DNA of 64,000 nucleotides from CAZFGK01 sp964518635 (lineage in GTDB: Bacteria; Zixibacteria; MSB-5A5; GN15; FEB-12). The notes below the pieces were generated by a model that was given only the letters and a program-made list of their open reading frames with translations, ran no database searches and was not told the DNA's origin. A program made the position numbers and the translations under genes. The stretch lies in contig CAZFGK010000009.1 of assembly GCA_964518635.1 (NCBI GenBank), positions 1-64,000 on the forward strand, given 5' to 3'. How positions within the stretch are numbered: the stretch's first letter is position 1; each line of letters opens with the position of its first letter. This document shows positions 1-9,232 of this stretch, in pieces.

Positions 1-811
<811 letters not shown>

Positions 812-1047
812 TATTACTATTTCGAATGTTCGTGCTCTGGCAAAACGACACGACTTGTCGTGTTCGAATTGCATGATTGATTTGAAAGGTTTCTTCATCG
901 GGCTTGACCCCGATGAGAACCCGCGTTCATGCGGTTGTACACACCGAGTTCTTCTTTAGAACTCGTGGTTATGAAGTTGTCAAAGAACAAGTTTCAACAT
1001 CTGCTCACCTCAATACCGAAAAATCGTCATTTCGGCGGCAGACGATA
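812..1047 (-). other. rRNA operon leader with boxA-like antitermination element
   Basis: The transcribed leader lies between the rrn promoter and the 16S 5' end. On the minus strand positions 990-977 read TTGTTCTTTGACAA, close to the boxA antitermination consensus (TGCTCTTTAACA). Between boxA and 16S is a perfect 8-bp hairpin with a 5-nt loop (945-965), and further short inverted repeats occur near 846-862 and 898-915. These may form processing or antitermination structures. The role of boxA is established in other bacteria; its identity here rests on sequence similarity and position. Confidence 0.7.
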
Positions 1048-1076
1048 ATCCTACCACAAGGCAGGAAGAGTGTCAA
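1048..1076 (-). promoter_or_regulatory. sigma70-type rrn promoter
   Basis: On the minus strand a perfect -35 box TTGACA (1076-1071) is followed by a 17-bp spacer and a -10 box TAGGAT (1053-1048). An A-rich stretch just upstream of the -35 box could act as an UP element. It lies about 237 nt upstream of the 16S 5' end with the boxA-like leader in between, which is the expected arrangement for an rRNA operon. Confidence 0.8.
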
Positions 1077-1419
1077 GTAGGTTTTTTCGCGATCTCGCGA
1101 ATTTCAGAAGAATCAGAGTCTCTGCGATGCGGTCCGACAGGCGTTCCGTGCGTCGAGTCACCATTCTCCGGCTCTGATCTGTGCGCTGCTTTCGCCTCGC
1201 TTCCCGCTACTTACCTACCCGCAAGTGAACGGACATTTCCAGAGCCCGAAGCCAGAATCATTCCGGCTGGGTCGATATGGATACGGCTTCCCTGGATATC
1301 TGTCAACCCCCCAAGTGAATTTTCTAAAAAACCGCGTCCAGATGCCACAAATCGGGACATGAATAGACTATATTCGGAAGTTCAGACAAGCAGTTCACAT
1401 CAATTGAGGAGGTAGTTAC
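1077..1419. other. intergenic region between divergent rrn and the secreted-protein array
   Basis: About 340 nt without a convincing gene. On the plus strand a TATATT hexamer at 1369-1374 could be a -10 box for the array starting at 1420, but no good -35 box stands at the right distance. A strong Shine-Dalgarno sequence AGGAGG (1407-1412) lies 7 nt before the GTG start of the first array gene. I see nothing else. Confidence 0.5.
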
Positions 1420-2778
1420 GTGAAAGTAGCGACCATTCTATTCTGTGTTGCATTCTGCGCAGTAAGCGCGATCTCCGCACCGTCAAATTCATTTTCTTAT
1501 CAGGGACGATTGACTGATCCGGGTGGTAATCCCGTTCCGGATGGAAGCTACAATGTCACATTCGCGATTTGGACTCACCTGACTCTTGGTGTCGTGGTAT
1601 GGAACAGTGGTGCGGTGCCAGTGACAACTTCCGATGGGCTTTTCAGCGTTGAACTGGGTGCCCCTCCGCAAACATCGCTTCCTCTCAATCTCTTCAATGA
1701 CTCATCTCGCTACCTTGCAATTTCAATTAACGGTGACCCAGATCTCTCTCCGCGCACCAGAATTGTTGCATCTCCCTACTCTTTCTACACTCGCACAGTG
1801 GACGCCGCAAGTGGTGGTCGAATCAGTGGTGATGTACAATTCAATAATGGGACAACCGACTATTTTCAGACAAAGCAATCGTCGAATGCAGTCAGCACAT
1901 ATACAGCCGGTGGTGTTGAAGCGACCCGTATCTGGGGACCGACGTATGGGGAGTTTATTGCATACGACAGTGTCAGTGGACTCCCTCGTGCACAAATGGG
2001 GGCGGGTGGAAACAACTATCCGTACTTGAACCTCGCAGCTAATGGGCAGAATATCATCCTACTCGCAGCGGATACCGCCGACAACACTGTTCGGTTTCCC
2101 GACGGCGCAATCAACAGCCGAGAGCTGCTTAACGAGCCCGGTATAGCAAGTGGATCAAATACTGATAATATCATTGTCCCCCCCGGCGGTGCATTCTCTG
2201 ATATCCAGACCGTGACCATCACCACACCCGCAGCAGGATACATCGAAGTTGAAGGGCGCGGATACGCATCACTTTTTGGTGTTGTAGGTAGGAATTTGGG
2301 AACTGCTCAGATCGACGAATCCCCAGGCGGCGGACTGATTGCAAATCAATTCACCAGTTATGGCTTCGACTCGATGCCGAACGCATCGACTGTCGCATTT
2401 CCAGTCTATGTGAAAGCTACGTATTTCAAGAGTGCGGGGACTTATACATTTCGAATCGAAGCGGCACAACATCCTGTCAATACACCGCCTGCATCCCAGT
2501 TTTTCTCTTATGCTGTCATTACAGCGCGATACATTCCAACATCGTACGGACCAGTCGCGGGAGTCGTTGCGCGTGGGAATGATCACGAGTTTGACCATGC
2601 AATTTCTATTGGTTCATCAACACGCGATGGTATCCCGCTTGAGTCAGGCAGCATCGTCGACTTGCGGTCTCTTGAGCTCAGACTTGCTAAAGAAGAAGCT
2701 GCGGTCGAACGAACCCGTCGAATAATTCTGCAGGAAAAACTGACACAAAACGCGAAACAAAGAGAAATGGAAAAGTAG
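1420..2778 (+). CDS. Secreted FSYQGRL-module protein, array copy 1
   Basis: A 452-residue secreted protein of unknown function. It starts at GTG with AGGAGG 7 nt upstream. An N-terminal signal peptide ends near residue 20. It is followed by a conserved module of about 110 residues that begins FSYQGRLTDPGGNPVPDG and ends in a segment like SPRTRIVASPYSFYTR; in other bacteria related modules open tail-fibre-like surface proteins. A middle region contains the array-wide motif NEPGIA near residue 240. A beta-rich segment (ITTPAAGYIEV) follows, then a conserved YIPTSYGPV and a charged C-terminal helix (about 410-452) likely to form a coiled coil. It is most like copies 4 and 5. A trimeric fibre or stalk is possible, but only inferred from the coiled coil and beta repeats. 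Confidence 0.85.
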   Translation: MKVATILFCVAFCAVSAISAPSNSFSYQGRLTDPGGNPVPDGSYNVTFAIWTHLTLGVVVWNSGAVPVTTSDGLFSVELGAPPQTSLPLNLFNDSSRYLAISINGDPDLSPRTRIVASPYSFYTRTVDAASGGRISGDVQFNNGTTDYFQTKQSSNAVSTYTAGGVEATRIWGPTYGEFIAYDSVSGLPRAQMGAGGNNYPYLNLAANGQNIILLAADTADNTVRFPDGAINSRELLNEPGIASGSNTDNIIVPPGGAFSDIQTVTITTPAAGYIEVEGRGYASLFGVVGRNLGTAQIDESPGGGLIANQFTSYGFDSMPNASTVAFPVYVKATYFKSAGTYTFRIEAAQHPVNTPPASQFFSYAVITARYIPTSYGPVAGVVARGNDHEFDHAISIGSSTRDGIPLESGSIVDLRSLELRLAKEEAAVERTRRIILQEKLTQNAKQREMEK

Positions 2779-2825
2779 TTGTGTCGGAATACGATCTTCG
2801 TATGAACACAAAGAAGGAGGAATCC

Positions 2826-4286
2826 GTGCGTACGTTTTCTAAACTACTCTTCTCAGGAGTTATCACACTATTTGCCGCGCTATCAGTGTTAGCAGTCAAT
2901 CGGTCAAGTTTCAGTTATCAAGGCAGAGTAACAAATCCAGGCGGTGACCCTGTTCCGGACGGCATCTATTCAGTTCGAATCAAGATGTACAATGCTCCGG
3001 TAGCAGGATTCATGTTTTATGATAGTGGACCTGAGTCTGTGAACATCGCCGATGGGCTCTTCTCAACCATCTTAGACAGCATCCCCTACTTGTTTGATAG
3101 TACATGGCTTGGAGTAACGATCGGTACGGATCCAGAGATAACGCCCCGCACCTTGTTGACCGGGACGCCGTATTCTCTCTACACGCGTTCAATTTCACAG
3201 GCCGAAGCTGGCGTTGTGTATGGACAGTTTCAAGTCGCCGATGGACCGACCTCTTTCGCGAGCTTCAAAACCGAACCAATAGATCGTACCATCCAGACCC
3301 TCTCTGCAACGGGTGCTCTTACATCTTCGATTGGTGGCGTCGGGAATGGAAATCTAAAACTCTATAACAATTCAGCCTCAGAGATGATCACCATGAGCGG
3401 CGGGACAATCAAGAGTTCAGCTGAACTGAAGAGAAGCACTGGTGTTAAAGGTATTTCTCTGGACGCTCAGACGACTGGGCAAGGAGGAGTAATCACTGTC
3501 ACTCAATCAGACAACACGACAGGAGCCGTTCTTTCGTCCGGTGATCCTTCCGCTGCTCAAACGGGCGGGTTCCTGAGTCTACATAACAATGCAGGTTCTG
3601 CGTTGATTTCATTAGATGCATCGACAACCGGCAATTCGAGCGTGATATTTCCTGCTGACGCGGTGTCAGCTGCTGAGCAATTCAATGAACCAGGGATTGC
3701 AAATGCGTACAAGTTCAACAGTGTCGATGTTACTTCAACGACAGATGTTCGCATCGATTCGTTGTCTATCACCACTCCATCAAGCGGATTTCTTGTAATA
3801 ACGATAAGCGGATATTGTGATATTGATCACACTACCGGCACTGACACTGAGGGACGAGTGTGGACGTCAACTACAGGCAGCCTGACATTTGATAATTTTT
3901 CCTTCTTTGCAATCGATGACGCGCAAGCTACAGAAACGTATTATCAACCTTTCTCCTACACATTTGTCGACGATGTTTCTGCTGGTACATTCAAATATGT
4001 AACAGTTGCTGATCGCACTTCAGCATCTGGAAGTTTTGTCGTGCAACGACTTCATATGACTGCTCAGTACTTTCCAACAGCATACGGTTCGACAATTTCC
4101 ACCTCCCCACCTACTCCATTTGTCGCTGAGGAAGCTCCTGCTCATGGAGGAAGCGTCCAGCTTTCTAAGTCGAATAAGACAACACTAGAGTCTCATCAGG
4201 CATCAATCCGGGCCGAGATTTCAAGAATTCAGGAAGAGTTGAATGCCGCTCTAATGAAGCTGGATCAACTCAATGAGCAACGATAA
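2826..4286 (+). CDS. Secreted FSYQGRL-module protein, array copy 2
   Basis: Paralogue of the preceding gene, about 486 residues. I prefer the GTG at 2826 because GGAGG stands about 7 nt upstream and it places a signal peptide (VRTFSKLLFSGVITLFAALS) at the very N-terminus; an in-frame upstream GTG at 2781 would add 15 polar residues. The N-terminal FSYQGRVTNPGG module, the NEPGIAN motif, a TTPSSGFLVI beta segment and a C-terminal coiled coil (about 455-486) are present. The middle part, with repeated short units such as SLDAQTTGQGG and SLDASTTGNSS, is shared with copy 3 and differs from copies 1, 4 and 5, so the array has two subtypes. Function unknown; likely cell surface or extracellular. 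Confidence 0.82.
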   Translation: MRTFSKLLFSGVITLFAALSVLAVNRSSFSYQGRVTNPGGDPVPDGIYSVRIKMYNAPVAGFMFYDSGPESVNIADGLFSTILDSIPYLFDSTWLGVTIGTDPEITPRTLLTGTPYSLYTRSISQAEAGVVYGQFQVADGPTSFASFKTEPIDRTIQTLSATGALTSSIGGVGNGNLKLYNNSASEMITMSGGTIKSSAELKRSTGVKGISLDAQTTGQGGVITVTQSDNTTGAVLSSGDPSAAQTGGFLSLHNNAGSALISLDASTTGNSSVIFPADAVSAAEQFNEPGIANAYKFNSVDVTSTTDVRIDSLSITTPSSGFLVITISGYCDIDHTTGTDTEGRVWTSTTGSLTFDNFSFFAIDDAQATETYYQPFSYTFVDDVSAGTFKYVTVADRTSASGSFVVQRLHMTAQYFPTAYGSTISTSPPTPFVAEEAPAHGGSVQLSKSNKTTLESHQASIRAEISRIQEELNAALMKLDQLNEQR

Positions 4287-4332
4287 GTAGTTGATCGAAA
4301 AAATAGAACAAGAACGACGAAAAGGAGCCCAA

Positions 4333-5779
4333 ATGCGCGCAATAATTGCTCTCGCCATGATGATATCTTGTGCGACAACTGCCCTCGCATCCGTCCCCCC
4401 CGGCTTCACATTTCAGGGTCGACTCACTGACCCAGGTGGAAGTCCGGTACCAGACGGAAACTACAACCTCACTCTTCGTATCTACAGTGTTCCAGCTGCT
4501 GGAGTACCGATTGCCACACTTGGTCCGTATGTCGCAACAAGCACAGATGGGCTGTTCAGTGTGTATATGGCTGCTTTTGGCATGGATGACTTCTTTGCAA
4601 CTTCCCCTCGCTATATCGGCATTCAAGTTGGTGCAGATCCGGAGATCAGCCCGAGAACGACTATTACGTCGACTCCATTCGCCTTTCGCGTGGCATCCGT
4701 TGATAGCGCAGAGGGGGGGAGTATTCAAGGAACGGTGCGGGTTAGCAACCAGATCAGCACGCTCACGAATGCCGGCAGTGAAGCCTCCCGCTTGTGGGGT
4801 GCCATCATGGGGGCAATTGCTTCTGTTTGATAGCGACGGCGATCAGGTTGTTGAGCTCAGTGCCTTTTCCTCTGGAGGCGCTTCGCTGAGTCTGGAGGAA
4901 GAGGACGGGACTCAAAAGATTTTTCTCGATGCAGTCGACGGCAATCTCGGCTCAACTATCAAACTGCGGAGACCTGATAACACCCTCACTGCCTATCTCG
5001 CTTCCGGCGATGAGTCCGTCGCGGCCAAAGGTGGCGAACTCGAGCTCATGAACGAGTTTGGATTGACTGTCATCAATTTGAACGCTTCTACAACCGGCAA
5101 TTCCAGCGTCAATCTACCTGATAATGCAATCTGGTCGCCGGAGATGTACAACGAACCGGGAATCGCCAGTAGTTTTGATTTAGGATCCCCTGTGGTAAAC
5201 GGGTCCTCACTCCAGACTCTTGACTCAGTATCGATCACAGTACCTACTGCTGGTTACGTAGTGGTGACAGTCTCCGGATATATTGCCTCAAGTCATACCA
5301 CCGGAACAGAAACTGTTGATCGTGTCTATGTCTCGACGGGCTCGCCAGTTGGAGATTTCGACAACTTTGCTATCATGCGCATCCCAAGTGCTCAGGCCAC
5401 TGACGTCTACTATGATAATTTTTCCATTGTCTATGTAGATCAGATTAATACGGGTACCGAGAAATACTACCTCACAGCGGATGAATTTTCAGGTGCTGGC
5501 GACTTCAACACTCGGCACCGCATGGTCCTGCAATATTACCCCACTGCCTATGGAACCGTTGTTGAAACAACGCCATCACTTCCCGGCAATGCGAACAATC
5601 ATTCAGTTGATGGTTTCGGCACCTGGAAGTCGAATGCCAGAACCATCACGGTAGAAGATCACCAAGCATTAGTCGCCGCCGAAGTCGCGAAACTTCGCGC
5701 CGAACTGGATGCCACCAGCGCACGCTTGCAGAAACTGGAAGAGCAGCAGCAACAGCAGATAGAGAATGATCAGAAATAG
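4333..5779 (+). pseudogene. Secreted FSYQGRL-module protein, array copy 3, frameshifted
   Basis: It starts at ATG 4333 with AAAGGAG upstream and a clear signal peptide. The first frame runs to a stop at 4828-4830 after SRLWGAIMG. The second half continues in the +1 frame from QLLLFDSDGD to the stop at 5779. The break coincides with a run of five G at 4809-4813. Removing one G gives a continuous protein of about 481 residues that matches the paralogues across the joint (TRIWGPTYGEFIAYDS in copy 1). The downstream part keeps NEPGIAS, the TVPTAGYVVV segment, YYPTAYG and the C-terminal coiled coil. Both halves look well preserved, so this may be a recent mutation, a sequencing error, a phase-variable tract or a programmed shift; the sequence alone cannot decide. 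Confidence 0.8.
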
Positions 5780-5792
5780 AAGGATGAATCTC

Positions 5793-7148
5793 ATGCGTCA
5801 TATAATGACAATTCTCGTTTCTAGAATTGCGGTAGGGATTGCAATTCTCTTGCTTGCTACAAGAGTGTTCGCTGCTCCCCCGCAGATGTTTTCCTATCAG
5901 GGTCGCCTGACCGATCCGGGTGGAAACCCCGTCCCAGATGGAGTCTACTCTGTGGAATTTCAGATTTGGAACGCGCCAGCTGCAGGTCTCTCACTCTGGA
6001 GTAGTGGATCAGTTGCAGTTACTACTTCAGATGGTCTTTTTTCTGCAAAGCTCGGGCAGTCTCCGCAACCAGCACTCCCCGTCGCAATCTTCTATGATTC
6101 ACTTGCATACCTGGGGATTACGGTTGGTATTGACCCGGAAATCGTTCCCCGGACTCAGCTCGTCTCTTCCCCATACTCATTGACCACAGGCACGATTGAA
6201 AATGCCCAAGCAGGACGAATCTACGGCGAGTTACGGGTCAGTGCATTCGGCAACGACTATCTAAGGAGTAATCAGATCGACAATTCATTCAGTACCTACA
6301 ATACTGGCGGACTTGAAGCGTCCAGAATCTGGGGGCCCAACTTTGGGGAAGTCATTGCAAACGATAACATAGGGTTCCCACGGGCAAGACTAGGTGGAGG
6401 CTTCGGATCTCCATACCTAGCTCTTTTTGGAAGTGGCGAATCCATCCAGTTGCAACCGGACGCGCTCGGAGATCTCAGCGTGGACCTGCCAACAGATGCA
6501 ATCAACAGTGTCGAAATGCTCGATGAACCTGGGATTTCGCAAAACATCGGCAGCGTAGGTCTCTTTTCAGCCCCCGGAGTGCCAGATAACATTGTTTCCG
6601 TAACTATCACGACACCAGCTAGCGGATATATACTCTTGCTCGCTGACGGCCAATCGAGCGTCATTGGTCCCGCAGGTTCAAACACCCAAATTCAATTCGG
6701 ACTTGGAGAAGTTTCTGGTGGATTTCCAGCAAATGGTACATTCCTTGCTGGCTCTCAGGCAACTCCAACAAATGAAGCAATTCATGATCAGTTCTCAAAC
6801 TCTGCGACCTATTTCAAACCCGCAGGTACGTATAATTTTTATCTTACTGGTTTTAGAGGAAATGCTACTACATTGGCATTCTTTAGCTATTGTCACCTCA
6901 AAGCCCTCTTCATTCCTACGTCTTATGGCCCAGTCATCGGTCCAGTACCTCCCAAGGATGCAGCCTATTTCAGTTCTACACACGAACTCACTGATCATCT
7001 GAGCTCTTCCACAGTGAAGTTGGTTGACCTTCGGGAGCTTGAGTTGAAAGTTGCCAAGGAGAAAGCAGAACTGCAGTCAGCGGAGATTGCTTTGCTCAAA
7101 GAAAAAATGAAACAGAATCAAGATTTGGTCAAGAAAGACCAGAACTAA
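5793..7148 (+). CDS. Secreted FSYQGRL-module protein, array copy 4
   Basis: About 451 residues, same subtype as copies 1 and 5. Of several in-frame ATGs, 5793 is preferred because AAGGA stands 9 nt upstream and a compact signal peptide follows, ending at VFA. The N-terminal module (MFSYQGRLTDPGG) is followed by SPYSLTTGTIENAQAG, a SRIWGPNFGE segment, the DEPGISQ motif, TTPASGYILLL, FIPTSYGPV and a C-terminal coiled coil rich in Lys, Glu and Leu (about 410-450). The DNA coding the first 110 or so mature residues is nearly identical to that of copy 5, while the rest is clearly diverged. Function unknown; presumed extracellular. Confidence 0.83.
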   Translation: MRHIMTILVSRIAVGIAILLLATRVFAAPPQMFSYQGRLTDPGGNPVPDGVYSVEFQIWNAPAAGLSLWSSGSVAVTTSDGLFSAKLGQSPQPALPVAIFYDSLAYLGITVGIDPEIVPRTQLVSSPYSLTTGTIENAQAGRIYGELRVSAFGNDYLRSNQIDNSFSTYNTGGLEASRIWGPNFGEVIANDNIGFPRARLGGGFGSPYLALFGSGESIQLQPDALGDLSVDLPTDAINSVEMLDEPGISQNIGSVGLFSAPGVPDNIVSVTITTPASGYILLLADGQSSVIGPAGSNTQIQFGLGEVSGGFPANGTFLAGSQATPTNEAIHDQFSNSATYFKPAGTYNFYLTGFRGNATTLAFFSYCHLKALFIPTSYGPVIGPVPPKDAAYFSSTHELTDHLSSSTVKLVDLRELELKVAKEKAELQSAEIALLKEKMKQNQDLVKKDQN

Positions 7149-7171
7149 CCCATCTCAGTAGGATGAAAGTC

Positions 7172-8548
7172 ATGCGAACAACTACATCACAAAGTCTGAT
7201 CAAGAGCCTCTTGCTCGTGTGTGCAATGCTCTGCTTTGCAGCAACGGCGTTTGCATCCCCACCCCCAATGTTTTCCTATCAAGGACGCCTGACCGATCCG
7301 GGTGGAAATCCCGTCCCAGATGGAGTCTACTCTGTAGAATTTCAGATTTGGAATGCGCCAGCTGCAGGTCTGTCACTCTGGAGTAGTGGTTCAGTTGCAG
7401 TTACCACTTCAGACGGTCTTTTTTCTGCAAAACTTGGTCAGTCTCCGCAGCCATCACTCCCCGTCGCAATCTTCTACGATTCACTTGCCTACCTAGGGAT
7501 CACGGTAGGGGTCGATCCAGAAATCAGTCCGCGAACACAGATAGTTTCCGCACCGTACTCATTGACAACCGGTACTGTTGAGGGGGCGCAGGGAGGACGA
7601 GTGTTTGGCAACCTCTATCTCTACGATGGATCGACTGACTATGTCAGGTCTAATCAGGCACTAAACAGTCTGAGCACTTACAATGCTCTTGGAGTTGAAG
7701 CTACGCGAATATGGGGGGGTACTTTTGGAGAATTTGTTGCATTCGACAATGCCGGAACTGCGCGAATCGAGCTTGGTGCAGGCAATCCACCTTTCCCCTA
7801 TCTCTTCATGACTGGGAACACGAATACTGTCTCAATTCAGCCTGAGCTTGGAAGTGACAATTCCGTGATGATTCCAGACAGTGCCATAAGCAACCTTGAG
7901 ATTCTTGATGAGCCGGGGATTTCGCAGAACATTGGAGGCATAACTCTTACACTTGCTCCGGGTACATACGAGAATGTGAACATTGTCACCATCACGACAC
8001 CAGCCAGCGGATATATTCTGGTAACTGCTGACGGTGAAGCGACCACGAGTGGACCAGCTGCTTCAGTTGTTCGAGTCATCTATGGACTCGGTGAAGTGTC
8101 TGCCGCGGCACCGACCAGCGGCTCATACTTTATAGGAAATAGTGCTGCACCAAACACCTCGTTCTATAACGAACAATATACGACATCAATGGTCGTTTTG
8201 AAGCCAGCAGGTACTTACACCTTTTACCAAACGGCAACGAGGAGCAATGCGACCACCTCGGCTGCTTTCTATCGCTCCCACATGAGAGCAATTTACTTCC
8301 CTACTTCATACGGCCCGGTGATCTCGCCTGTCCCCCCTTCAGAAGCGACGGCCTTTAGCGAAAGCACCTCTGTCATCGACGAAAAGTCCGGCACCCCGAT
8401 GAAAATGGTCGACTTGCGCGAACTTGAGCTCAAGGCCGCAAAGCTCAAAGCCGAAGCCACCGCTGCGGAATTAGCTCTTGTAAAAGCGCGCAATACACAG
8501 CATCTTAACCCCACGCGCGACGGCTCTTCCGCCGACGACAAGCGATAG
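7172..8548 (+). CDS. Secreted FSYQGRL-module protein, array copy 5
   Basis: About 458 residues. ATG 7172 is preferred over ATG 7163 by analogy with copy 4, since AGGA lies 9 nt upstream. The signal peptide ends near TAFA. The same module order as copy 4 follows: MFSYQGRLTDPGG, SPRTQIVSAPYS-like end, TRIWGGTFGE, DEPGISQ, TTPASGYILV, YFPTSYGPV and a C-terminal coiled coil (about 412-450). A dockerin-like gene starts 9 nt after its stop, suggesting one transcript ending at the terminator at 9072-9104. Function unknown. Confidence 0.83.
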   Translation: MRTTTSQSLIKSLLLVCAMLCFAATAFASPPPMFSYQGRLTDPGGNPVPDGVYSVEFQIWNAPAAGLSLWSSGSVAVTTSDGLFSAKLGQSPQPSLPVAIFYDSLAYLGITVGVDPEISPRTQIVSAPYSLTTGTVEGAQGGRVFGNLYLYDGSTDYVRSNQALNSLSTYNALGVEATRIWGGTFGEFVAFDNAGTARIELGAGNPPFPYLFMTGNTNTVSIQPELGSDNSVMIPDSAISNLEILDEPGISQNIGGITLTLAPGTYENVNIVTITTPASGYILVTADGEATTSGPAASVVRVIYGLGEVSAAAPTSGSYFIGNSAAPNTSFYNEQYTTSMVVLKPAGTYTFYQTATRSNATTSAAFYRSHMRAIYFPTSYGPVISPVPPSEATAFSESTSVIDEKSGTPMKMVDLRELELKAAKLKAEATAAELALVKARNTQHLNPTRDGSSADDKR

Positions 8549-8557
8549 GAGGAATTC

Positions 8558-9043
8558 ATGAAGAAAGTCACTCTCATCCTCGCCGCACTGGTCATGTTGG
8601 CAGTGTCTGCATTCGCAGATGATCGTGCCTCTGGTGGTGCTACCAACAATGCCGTCGCTGCTGGTGAACAGATCAAATGGCAAGTCGTTGCTGGTGGCGG
8701 GCAGCGCGGAACGTCGACCAATTTCATCCTGAATGGTACTGTCGGACAAGCCGCAGCTGGACCGGGAACTTCTACCAATTTCAAGCTCAACGGCGGATTC
8801 TGGCAGAATTTTACTCCACCAACTTGTTGTATTGGTATTCGTGGAAACGTTGATTGCGACGGTTCGCAATCGATCGATATTGGCGATCTGACAATTTTGG
8901 TTGATCACCTGTTCATTTCCTTCACGCCACTTTGCTGTGTCGACGAAGGGGATATGGTTATCGATTCCAGCGTTGACATTGCTGATCTGACATTCCTGGT
9001 CGATCACTTGTTCATCTCGTTCGTTGCGCAGCCCGGCTGCTAA
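8558..9043 (+). CDS. Small secreted protein with two-repeat dockerin-like C-terminus
   Basis: 161 residues, ATG preceded by AGGAGG. Signal peptide of about 20 residues (ending SAFA), a Gly/Asn-rich middle with two similar units (TSTNFILNGTVGQA and TSTNFKLNGGFWQN), then a Cys-Cys pair and two calcium-loop-like repeats each ending in DI(G/A)DLT..VDHLFISF. Duplicated segments of this size with D-x-D/N-type loops resemble type I dockerins, which bind cohesins in cellulosome-like systems; that partner is not shown here. It closes the preceding array and is probably cotranscribed with it. Confidence 0.8.
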   Translation: MKKVTLILAALVMLAVSAFADDRASGGATNNAVAAGEQIKWQVVAGGGQRGTSTNFILNGTVGQAAAGPGTSTNFKLNGGFWQNFTPPTCCIGIRGNVDCDGSQSIDIGDLTILVDHLFISFTPLCCVDEGDMVIDSSVDIADLTFLVDHLFISFVAQPGC

Positions 9044-9071
9044 ACGACTCTAAGCATTCCGAGATATATCT

Positions 9072-9104
9072 CGCCCTCGACAACTCGTCGGGGGCGTTTT
9101 TTTT
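9072..9104 (+). terminator. Rho-independent terminator
   Basis: A 9-bp stem (9073-9081 with 9087-9095, one G-T pair), loop AACTC, followed by eight T (9097-9104). It stands 28 nt after the dockerin-like gene and ends the tandem array transcript. Confidence 0.9.
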
Positions 9105-9148
9105 GATTTATCAAATACTTAGAATTAACAGCGAATCCTCACCATTCT

Positions 9149-9169
9149 GCAGCCAGTCGCATTCGCCGC
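9149..9169 (+). promoter_or_regulatory. Candidate regulator-binding motif, copy 1
   Basis: The 21 nt here match 18 of 21 positions with 11081-11101 (shared core GCAGCCAGTC, then CA and TCGC). One copy precedes the sensor kinase gene and the other lies between the LytTR regulator gene and the next secreted-protein gene, so both could be operator sites of that regulator. This is inference from similarity and position only. Confidence 0.35.
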
Positions 9170-9232
9170 GCGAAAAACCTGAATCAAAAGAATCCATTCT
9201 CACATGTCATCAAATGCCGATATATTCTCATA

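Noticed and set aside
1346..1374. sigma70 promoter for the tandem array
   Set aside because: TATATT is a fair -10 box, but the hexamer 17 nt upstream (CACAAA) matches -35 poorly; kept only as a remark on the intergenic region.
4291..5779. Two overlapping frames (4291-4830 and 4370-5779) as separate genes
   Set aside because: Similarity to the paralogues passes from one frame to the other at the G5 run, so this is one frameshifted gene; the first part of the second frame is out-of-phase sequence.
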